From Cognatilysobacter bugurensis (GTDB taxonomy: Bacteria > Pseudomonadota > Gammaproteobacteria > Xanthomonadales > Xanthomonadaceae), in NCBI RefSeq assembly GCF_014652095.1, contig NZ_BMYD01000001.1, forward strand, positions 1,217,466-1,281,465: DNA of 64,000 nt, written 5' to 3'. The translations under genes and the position numbers were made by a program. Positions 17,894 through 30,248 of this stretch are shown here, piece after piece; the first letter of the stretch is position 1; each line of letters starts with the position of its first letter. The notes beneath the pieces were generated by a model, which was not told the DNA's origin, searched no databases, and was given only the letters and a program-made list of their open reading frames with translations.

Positions 17894-18945
17894 GGGGTTC
17901 CCAGAAGTGGGACGGCCTTGCCGTCCGCGACGGCGAGCAGCAGGCGCTCGAGTGCGAGCCACGGATCGACAGGCTCGACACCGATGCGGGGACGCCCCTT
18001 TGCGATGCGATCCACGCGCCCTGCTTCAGCAACGAAGACATCCCAGCGCGCCGCGCCGTGGCGCTGTAGCGCGCGCTTGTACATCGGCTGCTTGGTCTCC
18101 CAGACGCGCTGCGCCTTGAACTCGGCCGCCAGGTTCCCGCCGCGCTCCGTCACGCGCGCGAGCGCCGCGCCGCGCTGCAGTTCCATGATCACCATGCCGA
18201 GCAATGCGGGCACGGCCTCGCCTTCGGCGCGCAGGTTCGCAAGCATCCGCGCCACCTGCGCGGACTGGCCGTTCATTGCTGCATCGATGACGCGGAACAC
18301 GTCGAAGCGCGCAGCATCGGCAACGAGCGATTCCATTCGCGCCGCGTCGAGCACCTCGCCCTCTTCAGCAAGCAGCGTGAGCTTGTCGATCTCCTGCGCC
18401 GCCGCCAGGAGGTTGCCCTCGACGCGGTCCGTCAGGATCTGCACCGCCGCGTGATCGGCCTTCAGGCCTTTGGTGCGCAAGCGCTGCTCGATCCAGCCCG
18501 TCAGCTCGTGCGGCTTGACCGCCCAGGCAACCGCGACATGGCCGATGCGGGCGATCGCCTCGCTCCACTTGCCGCCGTGCTGGCGGCTCCAGTCCCCGGC
18601 CGTGACCAACAGCGACACGTCGGACGGCGGGTCCTCGCAGAACTCGGTGATCACCTGCGCGCCCTCCTTGCCGGGCTTGCCCGTCGCAAGGCGCAGCTCG
18701 ATGAGCCGGCGGCTCGCGAACAGGCTCGGCGCGCGAAAGCTCGCCGCCATCGCGGACCAGTCAGGCTCGCGCTGCCCCTCGGCGTCGTAGACCTCACGCT
18801 CGGTGAAGCCCTCCTGCCGCGCGGCGACGCGCACGGCGTCGGCTGCTTCGAGCACGCGCAGCGGCTCGGGCCCGGCAATCAGGAAGGCGGGCCGAAACCC
18901 GCCCGTGCGCAACTGTGCGACGAGCTGTTCCGGCTTGAGTTCCAT
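17890..18945 (-). CDS. holA: DNA polymerase III subunit delta
   Basis: 351 aa. Delta opens the sliding clamp within the clamp-loader complex. The N-terminal AAA+-like domain starts MELKPEQLVAQL, with FLIAGPEPLRVLEAAD (the modified P-loop region) and the clamp-contacting SLFASRRLIELRL (about residues 94-106). The middle helical part has EGNLLAAAQEIDKLTLL (about 173-189). The C-terminal third is helical and ends near WLALERLLLAVADG. It is 2 bp downstream of lptE and overlaps nadD, as in many gammaproteobacteria. Confidence 0.96.
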   Translation of the reverse strand: MELKPEQLVAQLRTGGFRPAFLIAGPEPLRVLEAADAVRVAARQEGFTEREVYDAEGQREPDWSAMAASFRAPSLFASRRLIELRLATGKPGKEGAQVITEFCEDPPSDVSLLVTAGDWSRQHGGKWSEAIARIGHVAVAWAVKPHELTGWIEQRLRTKGLKADHAAVQILTDRVEGNLLAAAQEIDKLTLLAEEGEVLDAARMESLVADAARFDVFRVIDAAMNGQSAQVARMLANLRAEGEAVPALLGMVIMELQRGAALARVTERGGNLAAEFKAQRVWETKQPMYKRALQRHGAARWDVFVAEAGRVDRIAKGRPRIGVEPVDPWLALERLLLAVADGKAVPLLGTP

Positions 18946-18947
18946 GC

Positions 18948-19514
18948 TCAGGGCGACGGCGGCAGCGGCGTGCCTTCGACCGCCGGCAGCGGCGCGACCG
19001 CGAGTTCGGACACCGCGTCAATGCGACGCAGGATCGACGCCGCCATCTCGCGGCGCAGTTCACGCACGAGGATCTCGCGCTCGCCTTCGGTGCCGATCGA
19101 GTTGACCGGGTTGGAGATGTAATCGCGCGACAGCTCGATCGCCTGCCGCGGCACGATCGCGCGGCCGTCGGCACCGCGCAGCTCGAATACCACCGCGTAG
19201 CGCAGGCTGAATTCGAGCGAGCGGCCGAACTGGTCGACGCTGACCGGGGTGTCCGCCCACTGCTCGGAGAGCACGTCGAGCACCGCGACGCCGTCAGCCG
19301 CCGTCTCGCCCGGCGCAATTTCTGCGGCGGGCTCCGCGCCCGCGTTCTCCAGCGCCTGCGCGAGCGTGGTCGCGAGCGGGCTATAGCGATCGGCCGCGAC
19401 GACGCGCACCGGGCCGAGGTCCGGCGGCAGCGACAGCGCGCTGCGCAGATGGAAACCGCAGGCCGACAGGGCCAGCGCGAGGGCGAGGGCGAGCGGAACG
19501 AGGAAACGGGTCAT
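18948..19514 (-). CDS. lptE: LPS-assembly lipoprotein LptE
   Basis: 188 aa. LptE plugs the LptD barrel and helps insert LPS in the outer leaflet. The lipoprotein signal is clear: a hydrophobic stretch then the lipobox LSAC with Cys19, followed by GFHLR, the usual LptE opening. Later segments YSPLATTLAQALENAG and LSRDYISNPVNSIGTEGER fit the family. The C-terminus is Pro-rich. It lies between leuS (36 bp upstream) and holA (2 bp downstream) in the operon. Confidence 0.95.
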   Translation of the reverse strand: MTRFLVPLALALALALSACGFHLRSALSLPPDLGPVRVVAADRYSPLATTLAQALENAGAEPAAEIAPGETAADGVAVLDVLSEQWADTPVSVDQFGRSLEFSLRYAVVFELRGADGRAIVPRQAIELSRDYISNPVNSIGTEGEREILVRELRREMAASILRRIDAVSELAVAPLPAVEGTPLPPSP

Positions 19515-19550
19515 CGGGGCAGTCTGGACGAGGGGGCGAAGGGCGGCAAC

Positions 19551-22481
<2,931 letters not shown>

Positions 22482-22517
22482 CTACATGCCCGAGCCGCGA
22501 CGTCAATCGACCACGCC

Positions 22518-24215
22518 ATGCCCTCTTCCGACCGACTCCTCCAATATCGGACACCCGCATTCCTGCTTGCTCTTGCGCTGCTCGTGGGCGTCGGCGCGGC
22601 CGCGATCTGGGGTCTCGTGCAGTTCTCGCGAAGCGAGCGCTGGGTCGAGCACACCTATGAGGTGCTCGCGCAGATCGAACGCGTCGAAGCGGAAGTCCGC
22701 AGGGCCGAATCGGAAGCGCGCGCGTATCGCCTGACCAGCGACCCGGCCCATTATGCGCAGTACCTGGCGGCCGCTCCGCTCGTGCGGCAGCGCGCGGATG
22801 CGCTCGTCGCGCTCGTTGCCGACAACCCGGCCCAGACGTCCCGCGCGCACGACATCGGCACGCGCGCCCGCCTGCGGTTGCGCGAGCTCGAATCACTGAT
22901 CCAACTCCAGCGCACGCACGGCGCCGAAGCGGCGATCGCCGCGACACGCAGTGGCGAGGGCGCCCGCCTCATGCAGGCCTTGATCGAAGCCGAGTCGGCG
23001 ATGCGGGACGCCGAGTCCGAACTCCTGCGCGAGCGCAAACAGGCCAGCGACGCGCGCGCCCGGTGGGTCATCGGCATCGTCGTCGTCGGCACGCTGCTGC
23101 CGATCGCGCTGCTCGGCCTGTTGATGGCCGGACTGTCGCGCGAGAACCGCCGGGTGCGCGAGCTCGAGCGGGAAGCGCGCGAGGCGATGATCGAGCTCGA
23201 GCGAATCGCCGTGCGTCGCGACCGCCTGTCCGAACAACGCCGGATTCTCGGCACGTACACCGGCCTGCTGCAGAGCTGCCAGAACCTGGGCGAGGCGATG
23301 GCTCTCACCGGGCGCGTGGTCGACGAGCTGCTGCCTGACGCCGGCGGCCGCTGCTACGTGATGCGCGCGTCCCAGAACCTCGTCGAATCCGCAGGTACGT
23401 TCGGGTCTCCCGCGACGCCGAGCGAAGACCTGATGCCGCCCGAGCACTGCTGGGCGCTCCGACGCGGTCAGGTGCACCGCACCGACACCGGCCACACCGG
23501 GCTGCGCTGCGCCCACGTGGGGCCCACCGCGCACAGCGACGAATGGACCCTGTGCGTGCCGCTGGCGGCGCACGGGACGACGCTGGGCCTGCTGCATGTG
23601 AGCGGCCGGGCATCGACGGGTTCCGACGAGGCACAAGCCGATGCGGTCGAGTCGATCGGCGAGCAACTGAGCCAGACGATGGCGAACCTCCAGCTGCGCG
23701 AGTCGTTGCGCGTGCAGTCGCTGCGCGACCCGCTGACGCAGCTCTACAACCGCCGCTACCTCGAGGAAAACCTCTTCCGCGAGCTGCAGCGCTGTGAACG
23801 GCGCGGCCTGCCGCTCACCGTGATGATGCTCGACGTCGACCATTTCAAACGCTTCAACGACGAGAACGGCCACGCCGCAGGCGACGCGCTGCTGGCGCGG
23901 GTCGGCGAGGTGCTGGTCGACCTCACCCGCGGCGAAGACATCGCCTGCCGCTACGGCGGCGAGGAGTTCACGATCATCCTGCCGGAGGCGAACCTGGAGG
24001 TCGCGACGCGACGCGCCGAGGAGATCCGCGCGGCGATCGGCAGCCTCAGCGTGATCCACATGCGGCGTGTGCTCGGCCCGGTGACGGTGTCGATCGGGGT
24101 CGCGTGCTTCCCGGAGCACGGCGGCAGCCCCGAACGACTGCTCGCGGCCGCCGACAGCGCCCTCTATCGCGCGAAGGGCCACGGCCGCAACCGCGTCGTC
24201 ATCAGTGCCGCCTGA
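22518..24215 (+). CDS. Membrane diguanylate cyclase, CHASE3-GAF-GGDEF
   Basis: 565 aa. A first membrane helix (about 13-35), a helical CHASE3-type periplasmic sensor (about 36-180), a second helix (about 183-205), a coiled-coil stretch rich in Glu/Arg (about 206-250), a GAF-like domain (about 250-385) and a GGDEF domain (about 395-565). The active-site motif is RYGGEEF (G480-F484), compatible with cyclase activity. An inhibitory I-site RGED (R471, D474) sits at the correct spacing. The GAF-like part is Cys/His-containing (EHCWALRRGQVH, LRCAHV), seen in related xanthomonad GAF-GGDEF proteins. Divergent from leuS by about 200 bp. The open frame continues far upstream but only as antisense to leuS. 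Confidence 0.9.
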   Translation: MPSSDRLLQYRTPAFLLALALLVGVGAAAIWGLVQFSRSERWVEHTYEVLAQIERVEAEVRRAESEARAYRLTSDPAHYAQYLAAAPLVRQRADALVALVADNPAQTSRAHDIGTRARLRLRELESLIQLQRTHGAEAAIAATRSGEGARLMQALIEAESAMRDAESELLRERKQASDARARWVIGIVVVGTLLPIALLGLLMAGLSRENRRVRELEREAREAMIELERIAVRRDRLSEQRRILGTYTGLLQSCQNLGEAMALTGRVVDELLPDAGGRCYVMRASQNLVESAGTFGSPATPSEDLMPPEHCWALRRGQVHRTDTGHTGLRCAHVGPTAHSDEWTLCVPLAAHGTTLGLLHVSGRASTGSDEAQADAVESIGEQLSQTMANLQLRESLRVQSLRDPLTQLYNRRYLEENLFRELQRCERRGLPLTVMMLDVDHFKRFNDENGHAAGDALLARVGEVLVDLTRGEDIACRYGGEEFTIILPEANLEVATRRAEEIRAAIGSLSVIHMRRVLGPVTVSIGVACFPEHGGSPERLLAAADSALYRAKGHGRNRVVISAA

Positions 24216-24311
24216 GACCGCCGTGATTGCCCGATCGGGCGATTGCGCGCACACGCGGGCACGTCAATGCCGTTGTGCTTCAATCGAAGCGGACTGATTG
24301 GAGACACCCCC

Positions 24312-25628
24312 ATGCCCCTCGCCCGCCCCGCACTTCTCGCGCTGGCCCTGTCCGCCGCATTTGCCGCCGACGCGGCGCCCGCCACGACGCCGGCCTACGC
24401 CCTGCAGTGCGAGCGGCTGTTCGACGCGCGCGCAGGCCGCATGCTGGACGCGCGCACCGTCGTCGTGCGCGACGGCCGCATCGCGCAGGTATTGCCGGGC
24501 CGCGTCGACGTCCCCGGTGCGCAGTCGATCGACCTCGCTGGCCGCACCTGCAGCCCGGGCTGGACCGACCTGCACGTGCACCTCGACGGTGAATCGAGCC
24601 CGCAGAGCTACTCAGAAGGCTTCCGCCTCGACGACGTCGACTTCGCGTTCCGCTCGGTCGGCTTTGCGAAAAAGACGCTCGATGCCGGCTTCACGAGCGT
24701 GCGCGACCTGGGCGGCACTGTGCAGCTGCACCTGCGTGACGCGATCAACCAGGGCCTGGTGCCGGGTCCGCGCATCTGGGCGGCAGGCAAGTCGATCGCC
24801 ACCACCGGGGGCCATGCGGACCCGACGAACGGCTACAGCGACGCACTGGAGCATCTGGTCGGCCCGCCCGGCCCGACCGACGGCGTGATCAACTCGCCTA
24901 CTGACGCGCGGCAGGCCGTGCGCCAGCGCTACAAGGACGGCAGCGACCTCATCAAGATCACCGCGACCGGCGGCGTGCTGTCGTATGCGAAGTCCGGCGA
25001 CGCCCCGCAGTTCACCGTCGAAGAGGCCCGCGCGATCGTCGAGACCGCAAAGGATTACGGCTACCAGGTCGCCGCGCACGCGCACGGCACGGAAGGCATG
25101 AAGCGCGCGGTCGAGGCCGGCGTGACGAGCATCGAGCACGGCACGTACATGACCGACGACGTCATGAGCCTCATGAAGAAAAAGGGCACGTGGTACGTGC
25201 CGACGATCTCGGCGGGCAAGTTCGTCGCTGAGAAAGCAAAGGTCGACGGCTACTTCCCGGATGTCGTGCGTCCGAAGGCCGCCCGCATCGGCGGGCTGAT
25301 CCAGCAGACCGCCGCGCAGGCGCACAAGAACGGCGTGAAGATCGGCTTCGGCACCGACGCGGGCGTCGGCCCGCACGGCGAAAACGCACGCGAGTTCATC
25401 TACATGGTCGAAGCCGGCATGACGCCGGCGCAGGCGCTGCAGTCGGCGACGGTCAGCGCGGCCGAAGTGCTCGGCGTCGACGACCAGGGCGTCATCGAGG
25501 TCGGCAAGCGCGCGGACATCATCGCGATGCCGGGCAATCCCGTGGACGACATCAACACGGTCATGAACGTCGACTTCGTCATGAAGGACGGCGCGGTGCA
25601 CCGCGGCCCCGGCGCAGGCATGCGATGA
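24312..25628 (+). CDS. Secreted metal-dependent amidohydrolase (imidazolonepropionase/Xaa-Pro dipeptidase-like)
   Basis: 438 aa with a signal peptide (about 1-22, cleavage after ADA). Amidohydrolase-superfamily metal ligands are visible in order: HVHLD, the carboxylated-Lys region [32 protein letters not shown] and FGTDAG. C-terminal sequence [14 protein letters not shown] is the usual small beta domain. Members hydrolyse cyclic amides or dipeptides such as Xaa-Pro; the exact substrate cannot be read here. The start has GGAG 8 bases upstream. It overlaps the SemiSWEET gene by 4 bp. Confidence 0.9.
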   Translation: MPLARPALLALALSAAFAADAAPATTPAYALQCERLFDARAGRMLDARTVVVRDGRIAQVLPGRVDVPGAQSIDLAGRTCSPGWTDLHVHLDGESSPQSYSEGFRLDDVDFAFRSVGFAKKTLDAGFTSVRDLGGTVQLHLRDAINQGLVPGPRIWAAGKSIATTGGHADPTNGYSDALEHLVGPPGPTDGVINSPTDARQAVRQRYKDGSDLIKITATGGVLSYAKSGDAPQFTVEEARAIVETAKDYGYQVAAHAHGTEGMKRAVEAGVTSIEHGTYMTDDVMSLMKKKGTWYVPTISAGKFVAEKAKVDGYFPDVVRPKAARIGGLIQQTAAQAHKNGVKIGFGTDAGVGPHGENAREFIYMVEAGMTPAQALQSATVSAAEVLGVDDQGVIEVGKRADIIAMPGNPVDDINTVMNVDFVMKDGAVHRGPGAGMR

Positions 25629-25876
25629 ACGGCGAGTGGATGGGCTACGTGGCCGCCGCGCTGACGACGCTCGCGTTCGTCCCGCAGGCGGCCAAGACGA
25701 TTCGCAGCCGCGATACAAGCGGCATCTCGCTGACGATGTACGCGGTATTCACCGTCGGCGTCGGGTTCTGGCTCGGCTACGGGCTGGTGCTGTCGTCGTG
25801 GCCAATGATCATCGCGAACACGGTGACGCTGCTGCTCGCGGCGACGATCCTGACCTTGAAGCTGCGCTACGGCTGA
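25625..25876 (+). CDS. SemiSWEET-type small transporter
   Basis: 83 aa with three transmembrane helices and the PQ-loop motif [18 protein letters not shown] in the first third, then [19 protein letters not shown]. SemiSWEETs are half-size sugar transporters that dimerise. Start ATG overlaps the stop of the amidohydrolase (ATGA), so the two are probably translated together. Convergent with the DUF998 gene, 4 bp apart. Confidence 0.9.
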   Translation: MNGEWMGYVAAALTTLAFVPQAAKTIRSRDTSGISLTMYAVFTVGVGFWLGYGLVLSSWPMIIANTVTLLLAATILTLKLRYG

Positions 25877-25880
25877 AGCG

Positions 25881-26492
25881 TCAACGCACGCCGTCGCGCG
25901 CCGCCGTCGATCCGACCTCGTGCGGCACCTGCGTGTAGCGATACGCGACGAACGCGACGAGCACGAACCACGCGGCCATGCCGACGCGCTGCGCGAGGCC
26001 GGCCGACCACAGCAGCGTCGCGACCGCGACCACTGCCGCTGCGGCGGCCACGGCCATCATCGCGCTCCGAGACCGCATGCCGAGCAGCACGGCGCCGGGG
26101 ACGAACGAGATCCACCACAGCGACCACGCGAGCGCGTGCAGGCGGCTCGATGCGGCGTCGAGATCCTCCGGATCGAGCGGCAGCAGGCCCTGCGCAATGA
26201 ATGCGAGCGCCGACAAGGCCCACAGCACGGCTCCGATCCGCACCGGCCACCCCGCTGTACCCAGCGCCGTGCGCAGCCGCCACGCGGCGATGCCGACGAG
26301 CAGACCCGGCACGATGAAGCCGAGCACGTTGAATGCGAGGGGCATGCCGACGCCTTGGGCGCCGAGCATCGCGACCGGATGCTGCAGGTGCGAATAACCA
26401 TCGACCGCGGCGCCAAAGCCCAGCAGTGCAGCCAGCCAAATGGCCAAGCCGATGAGGGCAAAGCGGGCAGCGGCAATGCGTGCGTCGGGCAT
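25881..26492 (-). CDS. DUF998 integral membrane protein
   Basis: 203 aa from the ATG at 26490-26492. Six or so hydrophobic helices alternate with short loops. The sequence GYSHLQHPVAMLGAQG (about 34-49) is the DUF998 hallmark, where His and Ser/Glu-like polar residues precede the second helix, and LPLDPEDLDAASSRLHALAW (about 108-127) holds the second conserved loop with an RLH motif. Function unknown. Upstream extension to 26708 is Arg-rich and unlikely to be translated. Confidence 0.82.
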   Translation of the reverse strand: MPDARIAAARFALIGLAIWLAALLGFGAAVDGYSHLQHPVAMLGAQGVGMPLAFNVLGFIVPGLLVGIAAWRLRTALGTAGWPVRIGAVLWALSALAFIAQGLLPLDPEDLDAASSRLHALAWSLWWISFVPGAVLLGMRSRSAMMAVAAAAAVVAVATLLWSAGLAQRVGMAAWFVLVAFVAYRYTQVPHEVGSTAARDGVR

Positions 26493-26623
26493 GCGCGGTC
26501 TCGTAAGCGGCGTCGCGGCAGAGCACACCATACCGGCCGCTACGGCGACGTCGACACTGTTCGGGGTTGCAATCGGTAGCCCGGGACTCCATGTCGGCCC
26601 GCATCGCCCCACCGGACCCGACC

Positions 26624-27487
26624 ATGGCCGACACCGCCCTGCCCCACGTCTTCGACGCCACGACCGACAGCTTCGAGACCGCGGTGCTGCAGAAGTCGCT
26701 GCAGACACCCGTGCTGGTCGATTTCTGGGCTGACTGGTGCGGGCCGTGCAAGCAGCTCGGGCCCGTGCTCGAAAAGCTTGCCGCCGAGTTCAACGGCGCG
26801 TTCGAGCTCGCGAAGATCGACGTGGAGCGCGAGCCGCAGATCGCGGCCGCGTTCCAAGTGCGGTCGATTCCGACGGTCTTCCTCGTGAAGGACGGGCAGA
26901 TCGTCGACGGCTTCCCGGGTGTGCTGCCCGAAGCGCAGTTGCGGCAGTTCCTGCAGCACCACGGCATCGAGCCGGCCGCTGCGGTCGAGGTCGTGCCGGA
27001 AGAGGCGCCTGCACTCGATCCGCAGGCGGAGGTCGAGCGGCTGCGCGGTGAGATCGAGGCGTCACCAGACAAACCGGAACTGCGGCTCGACCTGGCCCTC
27101 GCGCTCGCGCGCGTCGGCGCCGACGACGAGGCCCGCCGACTGCTCGACGCGCTGCCGGCCAACCTCGCGACCGACGACCGCACGCTGCGTGCACGCGCCC
27201 GGCTCGAGTTCGCCTCGCTGCTGCGCGATGCGCCGCCGCGCCAGGCGCTCGAGGCCGCCATCGCGGCCGATCCGGCCGACCTGCGGGCGCGACACCTGCT
27301 GGGCGCGAGGGAGCTCCTCGACGGCCGCGACGAAGCCGCGCTCGAGCAATTCATCGAAATGCTGCAGCGCGACCGGACCTACTCGGACGGCCTGCCGCGC
27401 AAGGCCCTCATCGACGCCTTCCGCGTGGTCGAAGACGCCGCGCTCGTCGGCCGCTATCGCCGCCGGATGGCATCGCTGTTGTTCTGA
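26624..27487 (+). CDS. ybbN: Thioredoxin-domain co-chaperone of the YbbN/CnoX type
   Basis: 287 aa. An N-terminal thioredoxin domain (about 1-115) has an intact WCGPC active site in VDFWADWCGPCKQLGP; E. coli CnoX lacks this canonical pair, so this one is probably redox-active. IDVEREPQIAAAFQVRSIPTV follows. The C-terminal half (about 125-287) is TPR-like helical repeat: LRLDLALALARVGADDEARRL and a pattern ending YRRRMASLLF. YbbN proteins transfer substrates to GroEL and DnaK. I chose the ATG before ADTALPHVF; upstream ATGs at 26567 and 26591 are less likely. Confidence 0.9.
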   Translation: MADTALPHVFDATTDSFETAVLQKSLQTPVLVDFWADWCGPCKQLGPVLEKLAAEFNGAFELAKIDVEREPQIAAAFQVRSIPTVFLVKDGQIVDGFPGVLPEAQLRQFLQHHGIEPAAAVEVVPEEAPALDPQAEVERLRGEIEASPDKPELRLDLALALARVGADDEARRLLDALPANLATDDRTLRARARLEFASLLRDAPPRQALEAAIAADPADLRARHLLGARELLDGRDEAALEQFIEMLQRDRTYSDGLPRKALIDAFRVVEDAALVGRYRRRMASLLF

Positions 27488-27566
27488 ACTGCTCCCGGTA
27501 GGCCGGACGCGTTGACAGTACGCCTGCGTATGGCAGGCTGTGCGGCCCTGCCGCCTGCCTGTCCCG

Positions 27567-28016
27567 ATGCACGCCTCCGTCTTCCGCCGTCTGCTCAACC
27601 TCTGGCCGCCGTTCCTCTTCACCGGCATCCACGTGACCGAACTGTCCGCGGATTTCCGGCGCGCGTGCGTCGAGCTCCGCATGCGTCCGTGGAACCGCAA
27701 CTACGTGGGCACTCATTTCGGCGGCAGCCTGTTCGCGATGACCGATCCGTTCTGGATGCTGCTCGCGCTCCAATCGCTGGGCCGCGATTACATCGTCTGG
27801 GACAAGGCCGGCGAGATTGAGTTCATCAAGCCCGGACGCGGCACCGTAAAGGCACGCTTCGACCTGACCGAGGCGGCACTCGCTGACCTGCGCGACGCGT
27901 CGGCCGGCGGCGAAAAAGTGCTGCGTTGGTTCGAGACCGACGTCGTCGATCGCGAGGGCGATGTCGTCGCCCGTGTCCGCAAGCAGCTGTACGTGCGTCG
28001 CAAGCGCGGCCGCTGA
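27567..28016 (+). CDS. DUF4442 hotdog-fold protein
   Basis: 149 aa. Conserved features are NLWPPFLFTGIHVTELS, the MRPWNRNYVGTHFGGSLFAMTDP segment (split at the HFGG; hotdog helix, about 48-70) and KAGEIEFIKPGRGTV. DUF4442 proteins are acyl-CoA-thioesterase-like; which substrate, if any, is unknown. ATG at 27567 chosen because it begins just ahead of the conserved part; no strong ribosome site. Confidence 0.85.
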   Translation: MHASVFRRLLNLWPPFLFTGIHVTELSADFRRACVELRMRPWNRNYVGTHFGGSLFAMTDPFWMLLALQSLGRDYIVWDKAGEIEFIKPGRGTVKARFDLTEAALADLRDASAGGEKVLRWFETDVVDREGDVVARVRKQLYVRRKRGR

Positions 28017-28142
28017 CCGGGGACCAGGTCAACAATCCCGGCGCACAAGGCCGAGCCGCTCACAGATTGCCGCGTGCGGGCCCCGACGTGACACAGAATG
28101 CTCGTGTCTGACGTTATCCTCGGGACGTTCGAGGAGTCATGC

Positions 28143-30179
28143 ATGCCCGTCCACACGCCCCGAGACCCCGCGCCGGCGCCACTGCCCGAGATTTCGGGCT
28201 ACCGGCTGCTGCGCCTGGTCAACCACGGCGGGATGTCGACCGTGTACCTCGGCGAGCAACTCGCGTTGTCACGCGAGGTGGCGATCAAGGTGATGATGCC
28301 GCAGGCGCTCGCGGACGAAGTCAGCCGCCGGCGCTTCGAGAATGAGGTGCGCACGATCGCGCGCCTCGAACACCCCAACATCGTCCGCATCCACGAGCTC
28401 GGGCGCACCCGCGACGGCCTGCCCTACTACACGATGCCGTACCTCGCGCGTGGCCACCTGGGCCTGCGCAGCTTCGTCGACGAGCACGGCGTGCCCGACG
28501 AGACAAAGGTGCGCGAGATCGCGCATTCGCTTTTCGCCGCGCTCGAGTACGCGCATTCGCGCGGCGTGGTGCACCGCGACGTCAAGGTCGAGAACGTGCT
28601 GTTCGACGATGCGGAACGCCCGCTGCTTGCGGACTTCGGCATCGCCCTGCGCCGCGGGTTTGGCCCACGCGTCACTGCGGCCGGCATGGCCGTCGGCAGC
28701 ACCGCGTACATGGCGCCCGAGCAGGCGCGAGGCGAAGAAGTCGACGGCCGCGCCGACCTCTACAGCCTCGGCGTGGTGATCTGGGAACTGCTGACCGGGC
28801 ACCTTCCGTATCAGGCGGCCGACGCGCTTTCGATGGCGGTGATGCACGCGCAGGACCCGATCCCGAAGCTGCCACCGCACCTGCGCCACTGGCAGCGTTT
28901 CATGCTGCGAGCACTCGCGAAGGACCCGGCGCAGCGCTTCCAGACCGCCGCTGAAATGCGCGCCGCAATGGACGCGGTCCGCGTGCGTCGCGCGCCCGCG
29001 TGGCTGCTGCGCGCGCGCGAGAGAGCCAAGGTGCTGCGCGGACACCGCACCGCGCAAGCGCTCGCCGCAGCGGCGGTCGTCGGTGCGATCGTCGTAACCG
29101 TCGGCACCAGCGTCGGCCTGTTCCAGCGTTCCACCGGCGGCGACTTTTATCGCGCCGATCGCCCGGACGCGGTTGCGCCGGCCGTGACGGTGAAGCCCGA
29201 CGCCACCACCGCGATGCTCGAACCGCTGCCGGAGGCCGCGCTCCAGCGCACCCTGCAGCGCGGCAAGGAGCAACTCGCGCAGCGCCGGCTCACTACACCC
29301 GAAGGCGACAATGCCTACTCGACCGCGGTCGAGGCCTGGCACATCGATCCCACGAACCCTGACGTGCAGGCCCTGATCGCGTCGGTCACCGACGCGCTGG
29401 CCGAGCAACTCGTGCGCAGCCTCGGCGAAGGCAAGGACGAGCGCGCGCGTGATTACTACACCCGCGCCCGGGACCTCGCGCGCCAGACCGGCGGCGCGGG
29501 CGCAGAGGCGCTCGAGCGGCTGCAGGAACGCACTGAGCAGTCGCTGCAGGCGCGCATGGAAAATGCGCTGGACCGCTACGACCGCGATGCGGCCCAGAGC
29601 ACGGCCCGCCTCGCGCGGCAGCTCGGCATGGGTGACGAAGCCAAGCGCTACGCCGCGCAGGCCGCAAAGCTTCCGAAGCCCGGCCAGACCATGCCCGGCG
29701 ACCCGTCGCGTGGCGTGTTCCGCGAAGACGAAGACGGTGCATTTGTGATTTCGCGCCGCCCGGTCGACCGCGGCGATTACCAACGCTTTGTTGCGGCGAC
29801 CAATCGCCCGCCCACCCTGTGCCGCGAGCGTGCCTCCCCTCTGCGCGTGTTGCGCCCGCGCAACTGGACGTCCCCCGGCTTCGAACAGGGACCGAGTGAC
29901 CCGGTCGTCTGCGTGTCGATGGCCGACGCCGAGGCATACGCGCGCTGGCACGGCACCCAGACGGGGCACCGCTATCGTCTGCCCAATGCAACCGAAGCGC
30001 GTCAGGTTGCCTCGGAAATCGGCGGACGCGATGTGTCGCTTTGGCTGCGCGACTGCGGACGCACCTGCGTGCAGCGCCAAGTCGGCGGCCCGTCGTGGCG
30101 CAGCAAGGAACTGCTGCGCCCGCTCGACGCAGATCGCGGCTACGACGACGTCGGCTTCCGTCTCGTCCGCGAACTCTGA
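28143..30179 (+). CDS. Membrane Ser/Thr kinase with C-terminal FGE-sulfatase-like domain
   Basis: 678 aa. An ATG at 28143 has GAGGAG 6 bases upstream, so I prefer it to the ATG at 28098. Kinase domain (about 19-275): VNHGGMSTVY glycine loop, catalytic K49, HRDVKVEN with D146, DFG (164-166) and APE (191-193), all intact. Then one membrane helix (about 304-326), a helical spacer (about 360-505) and a C-terminal FGE/SUMF1-like domain (about 525-678): RPVDRGDYQRFVAAT, VSMADAEAYARWHG, HRYRLPNATEARQVA, GGPSW and YDDVGFRLV. The FGE part looks shortened between the LPNATEA and GGPSW motifs. Such fusions exist (Pkn1-like). Substrates unknown. Confidence 0.9.
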   Translation: MPVHTPRDPAPAPLPEISGYRLLRLVNHGGMSTVYLGEQLALSREVAIKVMMPQALADEVSRRRFENEVRTIARLEHPNIVRIHELGRTRDGLPYYTMPYLARGHLGLRSFVDEHGVPDETKVREIAHSLFAALEYAHSRGVVHRDVKVENVLFDDAERPLLADFGIALRRGFGPRVTAAGMAVGSTAYMAPEQARGEEVDGRADLYSLGVVIWELLTGHLPYQAADALSMAVMHAQDPIPKLPPHLRHWQRFMLRALAKDPAQRFQTAAEMRAAMDAVRVRRAPAWLLRARERAKVLRGHRTAQALAAAAVVGAIVVTVGTSVGLFQRSTGGDFYRADRPDAVAPAVTVKPDATTAMLEPLPEAALQRTLQRGKEQLAQRRLTTPEGDNAYSTAVEAWHIDPTNPDVQALIASVTDALAEQLVRSLGEGKDERARDYYTRARDLARQTGGAGAEALERLQERTEQSLQARMENALDRYDRDAAQSTARLARQLGMGDEAKRYAAQAAKLPKPGQTMPGDPSRGVFREDEDGAFVISRRPVDRGDYQRFVAATNRPPTLCRERASPLRVLRPRNWTSPGFEQGPSDPVVCVSMADAEAYARWHGTQTGHRYRLPNATEARQVASEIGGRDVSLWLRDCGRTCVQRQVGGPSWRSKELLRPLDADRGYDDVGFRLVREL

Positions 30180-30248
30180 CCGGCCGCCGCGGCGACGCTG
30201 CGTACGGCGCGTGCCACCTGCGCCGCGTCAGCACTGCAGCCGCCTACA

